A stretch of DNA of 64,000 nt from Ruegeria_C sp041537905 (GTDB lineage: Bacteria > Pseudomonadota > Alphaproteobacteria > Rhodobacterales > Rhodobacteraceae): NCBI RefSeq assembly GCF_041537905.1, contig NZ_JBGRUO010000014.1:62001-126000 (forward strand). The letters run 5' to 3'. The position numbers and the translations under genes are program-made. Below, in pieces: positions 50,874 to 59,335 of the stretch; within the stretch, counting starts at the first letter, position 1, and each line of letters starts with the position of its first letter. The notes beneath the pieces were generated by a model. The model was not told the DNA's origin. It saw only the letters and a program-made list of their open reading frames with translations, and did not search any database.

Positions 50874-51643
50874 CACGCCGCCTCCTCTGCGCCGACAATC
50901 AGGCCCAGGACCTCTTGCGTGTTGCTTTCTGCTGCCTTGACCACACCAACACACTGGCCGCGCCGCTGCACATGGATGCGGTCTGACACCTCAAAGACGT
51001 CATCCAGCGAATGGCTGATCAGGATCACCGCCAGTCCTTGTGCTTTCAATGTCTGGATCAGTTTCAGCGTGCGCGCCGTTTCCTGCGGCCCAAGCGCTGC
51101 GGTCGGTTCATCCATGACCAACACGCGCAGCCCCTCGTGGTAGACAGCGCGGGCGATGGCTACCGCCTGACGCTGCCCGCCCGACAGGCTTTCGGTTGGC
51201 GCGTCCAGCGATTTGAGCTTCACGCCCAGACGCTCCATCAGCACACGCTCGGTTTCGGACCGCATCCGCTTGTTGTCCAGCATGGTGATGCCGAACACCT
51301 TGCGCGTCAGCTCGTTGCCCAGAAACATGTTCGCCGCTGGATCAAGGTGATCGGCTAGCGCCAGCGTCTGATAGACCGCGTCAATGCCCATCTCGATAGC
51401 GTCGGCATGGCTGGCGAAATCAACCTTTGCGCCATCCAGAAAGATATCGCCTTCTGTCGGCTGATAGACACCGGTCAGCACCTTGATCAGCGTTGACTTT
51501 CCGGCGCCATTGTCGCCGACGATGGCCAGCACTTCACCGGCATAAGCATCAAGATCGACATTCGACAAGGCGGTGACGCCGCCGAAGCGTTTGGTAATGC
51601 CGCGCATTTTCACAAGCGGAATGTCGAGCGGGGTGTCTGGCAT
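50873..51643 (-). CDS. Sugar ABC ATPase, single domain (FrcA-like)
   Basis: The 256-residue protein has one nucleotide-binding domain only: Walker A GDNGAGKST, signature LSGGQRQAVAIARAV, Walker B VLVMDEPTAALG, switch histidine LISHSLDDV. This is unlike the double-domain RbsA type of the importer upstream, so it must act as a homodimer. The ATG at 51643 follows CGGAG. Confidence 0.93.
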   Translation of the reverse strand: MPDTPLDIPLVKMRGITKRFGGVTALSNVDLDAYAGEVLAIVGDNGAGKSTLIKVLTGVYQPTEGDIFLDGAKVDFASHADAIEMGIDAVYQTLALADHLDPAANMFLGNELTRKVFGITMLDNKRMRSETERVLMERLGVKLKSLDAPTESLSGGQRQAVAIARAVYHEGLRVLVMDEPTAALGPQETARTLKLIQTLKAQGLAVILISHSLDDVFEVSDRIHVQRRGQCVGVVKAAESNTQEVLGLIVGAEEAA

Positions 51644-51719
51644 AAGATACTCCGTGAATTGAATAGAGCGTTCCGGCGCGGGCCACACGAGCCCACCGAT
51701 CCGAACCGCAATCTGTTAT

Positions 51720-51748
51720 GGGGCCCACAAAGGACCTCCTTGGGCCCC
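51720..51748 (-). other. GC-rich hairpin after substrate-binding protein gene
   Basis: Arms GGGGCCCA (51720-51727) and TGGGCCCC (51741-51748) form a perfect 8-bp stem with a 13-base loop, about 36 bases after the SBP stop. It separates the first importer from the second and probably protects the SBP mRNA or reduces read-through. Confidence 0.65.
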
Positions 51749-51784
51749 CGAACCGGTCTGGTCCGAGAGCCCCGGGGAGTTCAG

Positions 51785-52834
51785 TTATTTGCCCCAGATG
51801 GTCGAATAGGCCTCGCGGTAAGGCGAATCCGGGTCGAACTGATTGCTGTCGCCGAGTTTGGCCAGCCCGTCCTGCGTCACCAGCGCCGGAGAGGTCACAT
51901 AGCCAGAGCAAGCCTCGCCCTGAATGGCGCGGTTCAGCTCGTCCACCAGTTGCCAGCCCTGCAGGTTCAGCGGCTCGGCCACGGTGATGGTCTGGTACTG
52001 ACCGCCGCGGATGCGCTGGAACGCCGCCTCAGACCCGTCACCGGCCGAGCCCGCTTTCGGTGAGCCATCGCCGGGGATGCCTGCTGCCGCAAGGGCCGGT
52101 CCCATGAAGTCGAAGTAAAGGTCGTTGATCGCCAGCGCGTGGGTCCAGCTATCGCCGTGTTTCTGCAAGAGCGATGTGGTCAGCGGCCCCATCCGGCTGG
52201 ACGTGTCAGCAATCGGCGTGTCGACATATTCCAGAACCTTGCCACCGGCGGCTTCGATGGTTTCCTTGATCCGATCCGCCTTGTCGATCGCGATCTGATA
52301 TGTGGAATCGGTAAAGATCACAGCGCCCACATCGTCGCCGCCATCCTCCATTGCCCATTGGGCAGCGACTTCGGATACGGTCATTGCATCGGTCGAGACA
52401 TTGGCGAAGATCCCACCGGGCGCGTCGCAGCCGATCTTGGGACCTGAATGCCAGGCTACCATCGGGATATTTGCGCCGACAACACCTTCAAGCGCTGCCT
52501 GCTGTTCGACCGCATCGAACCCGTTGATGATCACCCCATCGGGCTTGAGCGCCAGGGCCTGACCGATGGCCGCCGTCCGGCCCTGGATCGAGCCTGCGCC
52601 ATCGAGCACACGCACGTCCCAGCCGATCTTACCGGCGGCTTCCTCGACCCCGGTGGTCACCCCGAGGATGCCCCCGTTCTTCAGGTCACCGGCAACCACG
52701 ACAATGGATTTGCCCTCGGCCGCTGTCGGCCCTGTTGTCGGCCCATCCCAGGCGGTTTCCGCCAATGTGACCGTGCCAAACCCGGCAAGCATCGTGGTTG
52801 CCAGCATGGCGTTCAGAAATGTTCTCTTCTTCAT
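51785..52834 (-). CDS. Sugar ABC substrate-binding protein (RbsB-like)
   Basis: The 349-residue periplasmic binding protein has a signal peptide (NAMLATTMLAGFGTVTLA) and the type I fold with IVVVAGDLKNGGILGVTTGVEEAAGKIGW and KPDGVIINGFDAVEQQAAL. It belongs to the importer with the double-domain ATPase. The ATG at 52834 follows the shared leader TGCAAAGGGAGGAA. Confidence 0.93.
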   Translation of the reverse strand: MKKRTFLNAMLATTMLAGFGTVTLAETAWDGPTTGPTAAEGKSIVVVAGDLKNGGILGVTTGVEEAAGKIGWDVRVLDGAGSIQGRTAAIGQALALKPDGVIINGFDAVEQQAALEGVVGANIPMVAWHSGPKIGCDAPGGIFANVSTDAMTVSEVAAQWAMEDGGDDVGAVIFTDSTYQIAIDKADRIKETIEAAGGKVLEYVDTPIADTSSRMGPLTTSLLQKHGDSWTHALAINDLYFDFMGPALAAAGIPGDGSPKAGSAGDGSEAAFQRIRGGQYQTITVAEPLNLQGWQLVDELNRAIQGEACSGYVTSPALVTQDGLAKLGDSNQFDPDSPYREAYSTIWGK

Positions 52835-52837
52835 GAC

Positions 52838-52851
52838 TTCCTCCCTTTGCA
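52838..52851 (-). promoter_or_regulatory. Shared SBP leader, copy 3 (ribosome-binding site)
   Basis: On the minus strand this reads TGCAAAGGGAGGAA, 3 bases before the SBP start at 52834, identical to copies 1 and 2. Confidence 0.7.
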
Positions 52852-52860
52852 CTTCATTGC

Positions 52861-53883
52861 TCAGCGCTTTTCTGCACCTTTTCTGCGCTGCGCATATCCT
52901 GCGATGCCGATGGCGATCAGCAGGGTCACCCCGTTAAACAGCGGCTCAACCCAGAAGGAGCCGCCGAATTGTTGAATGCCCGAGATTCCGACCGCCAGAA
53001 TGGCGACACCGACGATGGTGCCCCAGACATTGACCCGGCCCGGTTTGATGGTGGTTGATCCCAGAAACGCCCCCACCAGCGCGGGCAGCAGAAACTCCAG
53101 CCCGACCGAGGCCTGACCGATCCGCAGCTTCGAGGCCAGCAGCACACCGGCAAGAGCGGTCATCGTGCCAGAGGCAACAAAGGCCCCGATCACGTATTTC
53201 CGGGTCGGAATACCGTTCAATTGCGCCGCGCGCTGGTTGGCGCCTATGGCATAGAGGTACCGGCCCACAGGCGTGTATTCGAGCACGACCCACATCACCA
53301 CCGTGATCGCGAGCAGGTAATACCCGGTGATGGGCAGCCCGAAGACGAAGGTACTGTTGAGCGCATAGAACCCGTCCGGCAGCACGCCGACCATCTGTCG
53401 CCCGCCCGTATGCCAGAGCGCCAGCGCGTAAAGCACCGTGCCGGTGCCAAGCGTCGCGATGAAGCTGTCGATCTTGGCCACCTCGACAAGCAGCCCGTTC
53501 AGGAACCCGGTGATTGCGCCCAGCATCAGCACTAGCGCCACGGCGACCGGCCAAGGCATGCCCAGCAGGGTCTGAAAGCTGATCGCCAGAATGTGCCACA
53601 GCACGATTCCGTACCCTACGGTCAGGTCAATCCGCCCCGCTGCCATCGGGATCATGGCCCCGAGCGACAGGAGCGCAATGATTGCCTTGTCCGACACAAT
53701 CGCACGCAGGTTCAGCATGGTCGGGAACGTGTTCGGCAGCAGGACCGAAAACAGCCCGATCAGAAACACCGTCAGGATCACCAGGCCATAGACCGGCAAA
53801 AGCCGGGCCAGTCTCTGGCCAAAGCTCAGGCCCTTCAACTCGGCTTTGGTCGGTTCCAATGCGCCCGATTCAAGCGATTGCAT
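52861..53883 (-). CDS. Sugar ABC permease (RbsC-like)
   Basis: The 340-residue permease has about nine helices and the markers AAGRIDLTVGYGIVLWHILA, GANQRAAQLNGIPTRKYVIGAFVASG and a late GAFLGSTTIKPGRVNVWGT. It starts 14 bases inside the end of the RbsA-like ATPase gene. It is the partner of that ATPase and the RbsB-like SBP. Confidence 0.93.
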   Translation of the reverse strand: MQSLESGALEPTKAELKGLSFGQRLARLLPVYGLVILTVFLIGLFSVLLPNTFPTMLNLRAIVSDKAIIALLSLGAMIPMAAGRIDLTVGYGIVLWHILAISFQTLLGMPWPVAVALVLMLGAITGFLNGLLVEVAKIDSFIATLGTGTVLYALALWHTGGRQMVGVLPDGFYALNSTFVFGLPITGYYLLAITVVMWVVLEYTPVGRYLYAIGANQRAAQLNGIPTRKYVIGAFVASGTMTALAGVLLASKLRIGQASVGLEFLLPALVGAFLGSTTIKPGRVNVWGTIVGVAILAVGISGIQQFGGSFWVEPLFNGVTLLIAIGIAGYAQRRKGAEKR

Positions 53884-55396
53884 TCTGGCTGTCCTCTCGT
53901 TTCTCGATATTCCCGGCAGATGCCGACTGAATCAGATTTTCGGTGGTCAGGCGGGTCCCGTTCAATTCATCGACGATGGCCCCCTGACTGAACACGATGG
54001 CGCGATGGCAGATCGTCGCGATCTCTTCGAAGTCGGTGGAGACAACGAGGATGCCCAGCCCATCCGCCAAAGCCCGGTTGAGCAGCGCGTAAATCTCGGA
54101 TTTGGCGCCCACATCCACACCGGCGGTCGGGTCTTCGCAGATTAGCAGGCTGCGTTTGGTGGCCAGCCAGCGCCCGATCACCACCTTTTGCTGATTGCCG
54201 CCCGAAAGCGCCTCAATCGCAAGACTGGGGTCGTTCGGGGACAATCCAAGCTCAGCGCCAATGATCGCGGCCTGATCGGCCTCGGTTTTCGGCGACAAGA
54301 GGCTGAGCAGTTTGCGCCCGATGCCCTCGGGGTTCAGAAACGTGTTTTCCCGGATCGTCAGGCTCATCGCCACGGATTCCTCGGTCCGGTCCTTGGCCAC
54401 CAGCCCGACACCCGCCGCAAGCGCACGCTGCGGGGTCGACAGGTCAGGCGCGCGACCCGCAAGCGTGACCTGCCCGTCATAAGCTTCCAGTCCAAAGAGC
54501 GCGCGCGAGATCGCCTCATGACCTGCCCCGCGCAGCCCGACCAGCCCTACGATTTCATTCTTGCGCAGCTCGAAATTCAGCGGCCCGACACCCGCGACGC
54601 GAAACCCGCCCAGCGTCAGCACCGGTTCGCCGGGCGCATCCGTGCTCTTGACGGTCTCGCGGGTTTTGCGACCGACGATCTTCTGCACCAGTTCCTCTGG
54701 CGTGGTGTGGTCAATGCTGCGCACACCGACCATTTCACCATCGCGCAAAACCGCCACGCGATCAGCGATCTGAAAAATCTCATCCAGCCGGTGACTGACA
54801 TAGATCATCCCCACCCCGCGTTCGCGCAGCGGGCGCAGTGCGTCGAACAGACGTTCCACCTCATCAGCCGGGAGCGAGGCGGTTGGTTCGTCCAGAACCA
54901 GAAACTCACTGTCCACCGCCAGCGCACGGGCAATCGCGACCAGCGATTTCTCGGTACGTGAAAGATTCTCGACCCGGGTGGTTGGATCAAAGTCGCAATC
55001 GACCTTGCGCAGCGCCTCTGCGGCGAAGATTTCGACGTCATTCCACTTGATCAGACCGTTCTTGCGAGAAAAGCCCAGGGCAAGCGCGATGTTCTCGGCC
55101 ACCGTCATCCACTCAATCAATCCCAGGTCCTGGTGGATGAAGGCAACCTTTTGCCGTTCGCCAAATCCGGCGGGTCGATGGGCATAGGGCTCGCCATCGA
55201 TCAGCACGCGCCCGGCATCCGGCTGATGAATGCCACCAAGCACTTTGATCAGCGTCGATTTGCCAGCCCCGTTTTCGCCCAGCAGCGCGAGTATTTCGCC
55301 ACGCTCGACGGTCAGAGACACATCCTTCAGCGCGTATGTGCCACCGAAATGCTTGTCAATTCCGTCAAAAAACAGACCTGAGGCCAGGTTCTGCAT
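53870..55396 (-). CDS. Sugar ABC ATPase, double domain (RbsA-like)
   Basis: The 508-residue protein has two nucleotide-binding domains. The first has Walker A GENGAGKST but a degenerate signature (LSRTEKSLVAIARAL). The second lacks a proper Walker A (GLRGAGHEA), keeps LSGGNQQKVVIGRWLATK, and has a Walker B reading LLICEDPTAGVD, where Asp and Glu are swapped against the usual DEPT. It is the first gene of the minus-strand double-importer run and is divergent from a LacI gene. Confidence 0.93.
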   Translation of the reverse strand: MQNLASGLFFDGIDKHFGGTYALKDVSLTVERGEILALLGENGAGKSTLIKVLGGIHQPDAGRVLIDGEPYAHRPAGFGERQKVAFIHQDLGLIEWMTVAENIALALGFSRKNGLIKWNDVEIFAAEALRKVDCDFDPTTRVENLSRTEKSLVAIARALAVDSEFLVLDEPTASLPADEVERLFDALRPLRERGVGMIYVSHRLDEIFQIADRVAVLRDGEMVGVRSIDHTTPEELVQKIVGRKTRETVKSTDAPGEPVLTLGGFRVAGVGPLNFELRKNEIVGLVGLRGAGHEAISRALFGLEAYDGQVTLAGRAPDLSTPQRALAAGVGLVAKDRTEESVAMSLTIRENTFLNPEGIGRKLLSLLSPKTEADQAAIIGAELGLSPNDPSLAIEALSGGNQQKVVIGRWLATKRSLLICEDPTAGVDVGAKSEIYALLNRALADGLGILVVSTDFEEIATICHRAIVFSQGAIVDELNGTRLTTENLIQSASAGNIEKREDSQNAIA

Positions 55397-55435
55397 GCGG
55401 GCTCCTCCTTGATCCGGGCCCCAACCCCCCGTTGA

Positions 55436-55504
55436 GTTACCCGTAACATTGCGCTAGTGTTTCGCGTGGTGGCCCAATCTGTCAAGCTTTAAGTTACCCG
55501 TAAC
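55436..55504. promoter_or_regulatory. Operator-promoter-operator region for the sugar importers
   Basis: Two identical GTTACCCGTAAC sites (55436-55447 and 55493-55504) lie 57 bp apart between the divergent LacI and RbsA-like genes. Between them, on the minus strand, TTGACA occurs at 55480-55485 and could be a -35 element with a weak -10 near 55457-55462. A LacI-family dimer pair could bridge both sites by looping. Confidence 0.72.
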
Positions 55505-55517
55505 GTAAGTATGTCGA

Positions 55518-56549
55518 ATGAAAGAAAAGATCAGCAAAAACAGTCGGGTAAGCCTTTCTGAGGTCGCCCGCGCCGCAGGCGTGTCAAAGATGACCGCCAG
55601 CCGTGTTTTACGTGGCGAGGGCGGGTACTCGGAAAAAACCCGCGACAAGGTGATGGAGAAGGTGGACCAGTTGGGCTATCTGCCGAATCGTCTGGCCACG
55701 GTTTTTGCCGGCGACCAGAGTTCGACCTTCGTGGGCGTGTCGATCCCGGACCTTGGAAACGAGGTCTTTGCGCAGGTTCTTGAGGGCATCGACCGCAAGC
55801 TCGGCTCCTTCGGTCGCCAGACCGTTCTGGGCCTGACCCAGCACACCCAGCAGGAAGAAGAGAACTGGATTCGCACCGTTCTGTCCTGGCAGCCTGCGGG
55901 CCTGATCCTGACCGGTCGCTACCATTCCCCGCGCGCCACCGAAATGCTGCGCAACGCGGGCATTCCCATTGTCGAGATCTGGGATCTGAACAGCAGCCCG
56001 CTGGATATGTCGGTGGGCATCAACCACTTCGACAGCGGCTTTGACATGGGCCGCTACCTGATGAGTTGCGGCTATTCCAATATCGGATATGTCGGCACCT
56101 CGCACGATACCGCCAACGCCGCGACAACGCGGCTGGACGGGTTCTGCAAGGCCGTCGAAGGCGGCGGCGGGCGGGTGGTCAAACAGCTCTGCCTGCATGA
56201 CACGGCAACCTATTATCCCGGGTTTTACGGCACCGAGCAGTTGCTGGCATCGGGCAGTGGCGTTGAATGCATTTTCTATCAGAATGACGCGATGGCCTTT
56301 GGCGGGTTGCAATATTGCGCCTCGAAAGGAATGCAGGTGCCGCAGGATATCGGCATTGCGGGCTGGGGCGATCTGCCGATTGCCTCGGTGATCGCGCGGC
56401 GGCTGACATCCATGCATGTGCCACATCTAAAACTCGGGCAGGCCGCAGCCGAGATGATGATCGGGCGGCTCAGCGATGAACCGGTCGAACCCTGCCGGGA
56501 TATCGGTTTTCGCCTGATCCCCGGCACGACGGTGCGCAACAGCGCCTAG
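55518..56549 (+). CDS. LacI family regulator (gluconate-repressor type)
   Basis: The 343-residue regulator has the helix-turn-helix VSLSEVARAAGVSKMTASRV (residues 11-30), the hinge PNRLATVFAGDQSS and a sensor domain. It is the third LacI-type gene of the sugar-acid region and is divergent from the double importer. Two GTTACCCGTAAC sites in the intergenic region are its most likely targets. It converges with the next LacI gene, overlapping by 4 bases. Confidence 0.9.
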   Translation: MKEKISKNSRVSLSEVARAAGVSKMTASRVLRGEGGYSEKTRDKVMEKVDQLGYLPNRLATVFAGDQSSTFVGVSIPDLGNEVFAQVLEGIDRKLGSFGRQTVLGLTQHTQQEEENWIRTVLSWQPAGLILTGRYHSPRATEMLRNAGIPIVEIWDLNSSPLDMSVGINHFDSGFDMGRYLMSCGYSNIGYVGTSHDTANAATTRLDGFCKAVEGGGGRVVKQLCLHDTATYYPGFYGTEQLLASGSGVECIFYQNDAMAFGGLQYCASKGMQVPQDIGIAGWGDLPIASVIARRLTSMHVPHLKLGQAAAEMMIGRLSDEPVEPCRDIGFRLIPGTTVRNSA

Positions 56550-57553
56550 CTGGTCTCGCCCAGCACAAGGCGCGCGCCCACATCGACCACGCGCGGCCCA
56601 TCCTGTGGAGTGCCGGAAAACAGATCCTCAAGCAGCAGGGCCACTTGCTCCCCGATCTCTCGTGCCGTGACGCCAATCGTGGTGATCCTTGGATCCGAGA
56701 CAGAGGCCACCTCGAAGTTGCCAAATCCCGTGACGGCAATATCGCCGGGCACATCCAGGCCCATCCGTCTGCATTCGCTCAGCACCCCGAAAGCCACCGG
56801 GTCGGACACGCAGACCAAGGCGTCAAACTCTCTCACCCGCGATCCCAGCGCCGATACCGCCTGCGCGCCGTGTCGCATCGACACCGGTGCGGGTCCGGCA
56901 TCCAGGATTTCGACCTCTGGCAAGCCAAGGTCCGCAGCCTTGGCAAGCGCCCCGTCGCGACGCTCGGCCCCGCGCAGGTCAGTCAGATCGGATGCCCCCA
57001 CATAGCCCAACCGACGCCTGCCGCTTGCGGCCAAATGCGCGACCAGCGTGGCCATCGCCTCTGCGTTGGAGAACCCGACAACATGGCCCAAGGGGTCGGC
57101 GGGCAGGTCCCACATCTCGACAATTGGCAGATTTCGGGCGCTGAGCAGCGCGCGGGTTTCGTCTGTGTGGTGACCGCCCGTCAGAACAATGGCCTCAGGA
57201 TTGCGGGTCAGAAGTTGGCGCACCAGTTCTTCTTCCTTCTCGACACTGTAATTGGTGCTGCCCAGCAACAACTGCATGCCGCTGGCGCTCAACCCATCAG
57301 AGAGCCCGCGAAAGGTTTCGGCGAAATTGGCGTTGTTGATCGAAGGCAACGTGACTGCTACAAACCCGCTTTTCTGGGTTCGAAACGCCTGCGCCGTGGT
57401 GTCATAGACATAGCCCAGATCATTGGCGACCTGCCGGATCTTGTGCCGGGTCTTTTCGTTGACCGTCTCGTCGTCACGCAGGGCACGCGACACCGTCATG
57501 GGCGAAACCCCGACGGCGCGCGCCACATCCCGCATCGTGACCCGAGCAGTCAT
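56546..57553 (-). CDS. LacI family regulator (GntR subtype)
   Basis: The 335-residue protein starts MTARVTMRDVARAVGVSPMTVSRAL. The sensor domain is strongly similar to that of the LacI protein at 47395 (shared segments such as SGFVAV, NNANFAETFRGL, GFGNFEV), so they are paralogues and may recognise related sites. It is coupled to the upstream dehydrogenase gene (ATGA overlap) and is therefore the last gene of an idnO-led operon. Confidence 0.92.
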   Translation of the reverse strand: MTARVTMRDVARAVGVSPMTVSRALRDDETVNEKTRHKIRQVANDLGYVYDTTAQAFRTQKSGFVAVTLPSINNANFAETFRGLSDGLSASGMQLLLGSTNYSVEKEEELVRQLLTRNPEAIVLTGGHHTDETRALLSARNLPIVEMWDLPADPLGHVVGFSNAEAMATLVAHLAASGRRRLGYVGASDLTDLRGAERRDGALAKAADLGLPEVEILDAGPAPVSMRHGAQAVSALGSRVREFDALVCVSDPVAFGVLSECRRMGLDVPGDIAVTGFGNFEVASVSDPRITTIGVTAREIGEQVALLLEDLFSGTPQDGPRVVDVGARLVLGETS

Positions 57554-58437
57554 CCGGTGATCTCTTCTTTGGCGCCCTTGAAGAACTCCATCACTGCCGC
57601 CTCATCCTCGCCGCCAAGCCCGGCGGCGGTCAGCATCCGGTGGATTTCCGTACAGATGGCGGTCATCGGCATCGAGGTGCCGGTCTGACGCGCCAGATCA
57701 TTCACCGCGTTCAAATCCTTGACCATATTGTCGATCCGACCGGTGCGCCGATAGTCTTTGGTTGCGAAACGCGGCAAGTATTCCTGCAACAGCGCACTGT
57801 CGGCGCGACCGCCTTTCAGGGCGCTGGGAATCTTTTCTGCATCCACCCCCGCATCCAGTGCCAGTTGGGTTGCCTCTGCCACGGCCAGAAACCCTATCCC
57901 GCAGAGAACCTGATTGATCAGTTTCGTCGTCTGCCCCGCCCCGGACGGCCCCATATGGGTATAGTTCGACGCCACATGACGCAGCGCCAGATGCGCACGT
58001 TCCACATCCTCAGCCGCGCCGCCCGCCATCAGGGTCAACTCGCCGATCAGCGCTTTGGGGGCGCCACCAGATAGCGGGCTGTCGACCCAGGCCAGGCCAC
58101 GCTCTGCCGCCATCGCCGCGAATTTCCGGGTGGCATCGGGTTCGATCGAGGACATGTCGATGATCACGGTTCCCTCAGACGCCCCGTCAGCGATACCATC
58201 CGCGCCGAAGGCCGCTAGTTCCACGATGCGCGAGGCGTTCAGGCTGGTAATAACGAAATCCACGGCCCGGCTGGCCTCAGCCGCCGAGGCGGCAGCGATA
58301 CCCCCTTTGGCAACCAGTGCGGCAACCTTTTCCTGATCCAGATCGAAGACATTCAGCGTATTGCCGGTCTCCAGCAGCCGCGTACCAATCGCGCCACCCA
58401 TCGCCCCGGCCCCGATCAATGCAATCTTCTCGCTCAT
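57550..58437 (-). CDS. 3-hydroxyisobutyrate dehydrogenase-like oxidoreductase
   Basis: The 295-residue protein has an N-terminal Rossmann motif (ALIGAGAMGGAIGTRL) and the family signature DSPLSGGAPKALIGELTLMAGG; the catalytic lysine is in GQTTKLINQVL. The family reduces tartronate semialdehyde or oxidises 3-hydroxy acids; sugar-acid forms such as LtnD also exist. It lies between idnO and the LacI gene in one operon, so a C4-C6 sugar acid is a plausible substrate. Confidence 0.88.
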   Translation of the reverse strand: MSEKIALIGAGAMGGAIGTRLLETGNTLNVFDLDQEKVAALVAKGGIAAASAAEASRAVDFVITSLNASRIVELAAFGADGIADGASEGTVIIDMSSIEPDATRKFAAMAAERGLAWVDSPLSGGAPKALIGELTLMAGGAAEDVERAHLALRHVASNYTHMGPSGAGQTTKLINQVLCGIGFLAVAEATQLALDAGVDAEKIPSALKGGRADSALLQEYLPRFATKDYRRTGRIDNMVKDLNAVNDLARQTGTSMPMTAICTEIHRMLTAAGLGGEDEAAVMEFFKGAKEEITG

Positions 58438-58473
58438 ATCCCTGTCTCCTCTACTGGTTCTGCGGACCTGCCC

Positions 58474-59238
58474 TCAAAGCGACGCGGTGATGCCGCCATC
58501 GACATAGAGCGTATGCCCGTTCACGAAGCTCGACGCATTCGAGGACAGGAACACGCAGGCACCGACCAGTTCCTCGACCTGTCCCCAGCGGCCTGCGGGG
58601 GTCCGTTTCTCAAGCCATGCCGAAAACTCCGGATCAGCTACCAGAGCAGCATTGAGCGGGGTGTCGAAATAGCCCGGTGCGATGGCGTTGCATTGCAGCC
58701 CGTGTTTGGCCCAATCCGTGGCCATACCCTTGGTCAGATTGCCGACAGCGCCTTTGGTTGCCGTATAGGGCGCGATGCCGGGACGGGCGAGCGCGGTTTG
58801 CACCGAGGCGATGTTGATGATCTTGCCCGCCCCGCGAGCGATCATGTGCCGCGCCACTGCCTGACCAACATGAAAGACGCTGGCGACGTTCGTTTGCAGT
58901 AGCTTCTCAAACGCATCCGCCGGGAAATTTTCCAACTCTGTCCGGTGCTGCATTCCGGCATTGTTGACCAGAATATCGATGGCGCCGGTCTGCTGTTCAA
59001 AGCCATCAACAGCCGCGCGCACCCCATCGTGATCGGTGGCATCAAAGGCCAGTTCGGTCACATTTGCCCCTTCGGCGCGCAGGGCCTCTGCCGCAGCGCT
59101 TAGTTTGGATGTATCGCGCCCGTTCAACACGATCTCTGCCCCGGCAGCGGCCATCCCACGCGCCAGTGCATATCCTATGCCCTGCGAGGACCCGGTGATC
59201 AGGGCGCGTTTGCCCGAAAGAGAGAAAAGAGTGGTCAT
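58474..59238 (-). CDS. idnO: Gluconate 5-dehydrogenase (IdnO-like SDR)
   Basis: The 254-residue SDR resembles E. coli IdnO along its length: FSLSGKRALITGSSQGIGYALA, LVNNAGMQHRTELENFP, IAPYTATKGAVGNLTKGMA, IAPGYFDTPLNAALVADPEFSAWLEKRTPAGRWGQ. It would interconvert 5-keto-D-gluconate and D-gluconate with NAD(P)H. The ATG at 59238 is used; the frame upstream is non-coding. It is divergent from the 2-hydroxyacid dehydrogenase and idnD pair. Confidence 0.88.
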   Translation of the reverse strand: MTTLFSLSGKRALITGSSQGIGYALARGMAAAGAEIVLNGRDTSKLSAAAEALRAEGANVTELAFDATDHDGVRAAVDGFEQQTGAIDILVNNAGMQHRTELENFPADAFEKLLQTNVASVFHVGQAVARHMIARGAGKIINIASVQTALARPGIAPYTATKGAVGNLTKGMATDWAKHGLQCNAIAPGYFDTPLNAALVADPEFSAWLEKRTPAGRWGQVEELVGACVFLSSNASSFVNGHTLYVDGGITASL

Positions 59239-59281
59239 GTGAATTCCCTTGCTGCGCAGACATGCATTGACTCGGCCTGTT

Positions 59282-59320
59282 TGGTACCGATAACATGTTA
59301 CGGGTAACAATACTTGTCAA
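59282..59320. promoter_or_regulatory. Tandem GntR/IdnR-type operators in the idn intergenic region
   Basis: TGGTACCGATAACA (59282-59295) resembles, in reverse complement, the TGTTATCGGTCACA class, and GTTACGGGTAAC (59297-59308) is the exact reverse complement of the two sites at 55436 and 55493. With its flanks the second reads ATGTTACGGGTAACA, very close to the E. coli GntR/IdnR box. A minus-strand TTGACA (59315-59320) beside it could be a -35 for idnO. Confidence 0.78.
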
Positions 59321-59335
59321 GCAAGGATTCTGCCC

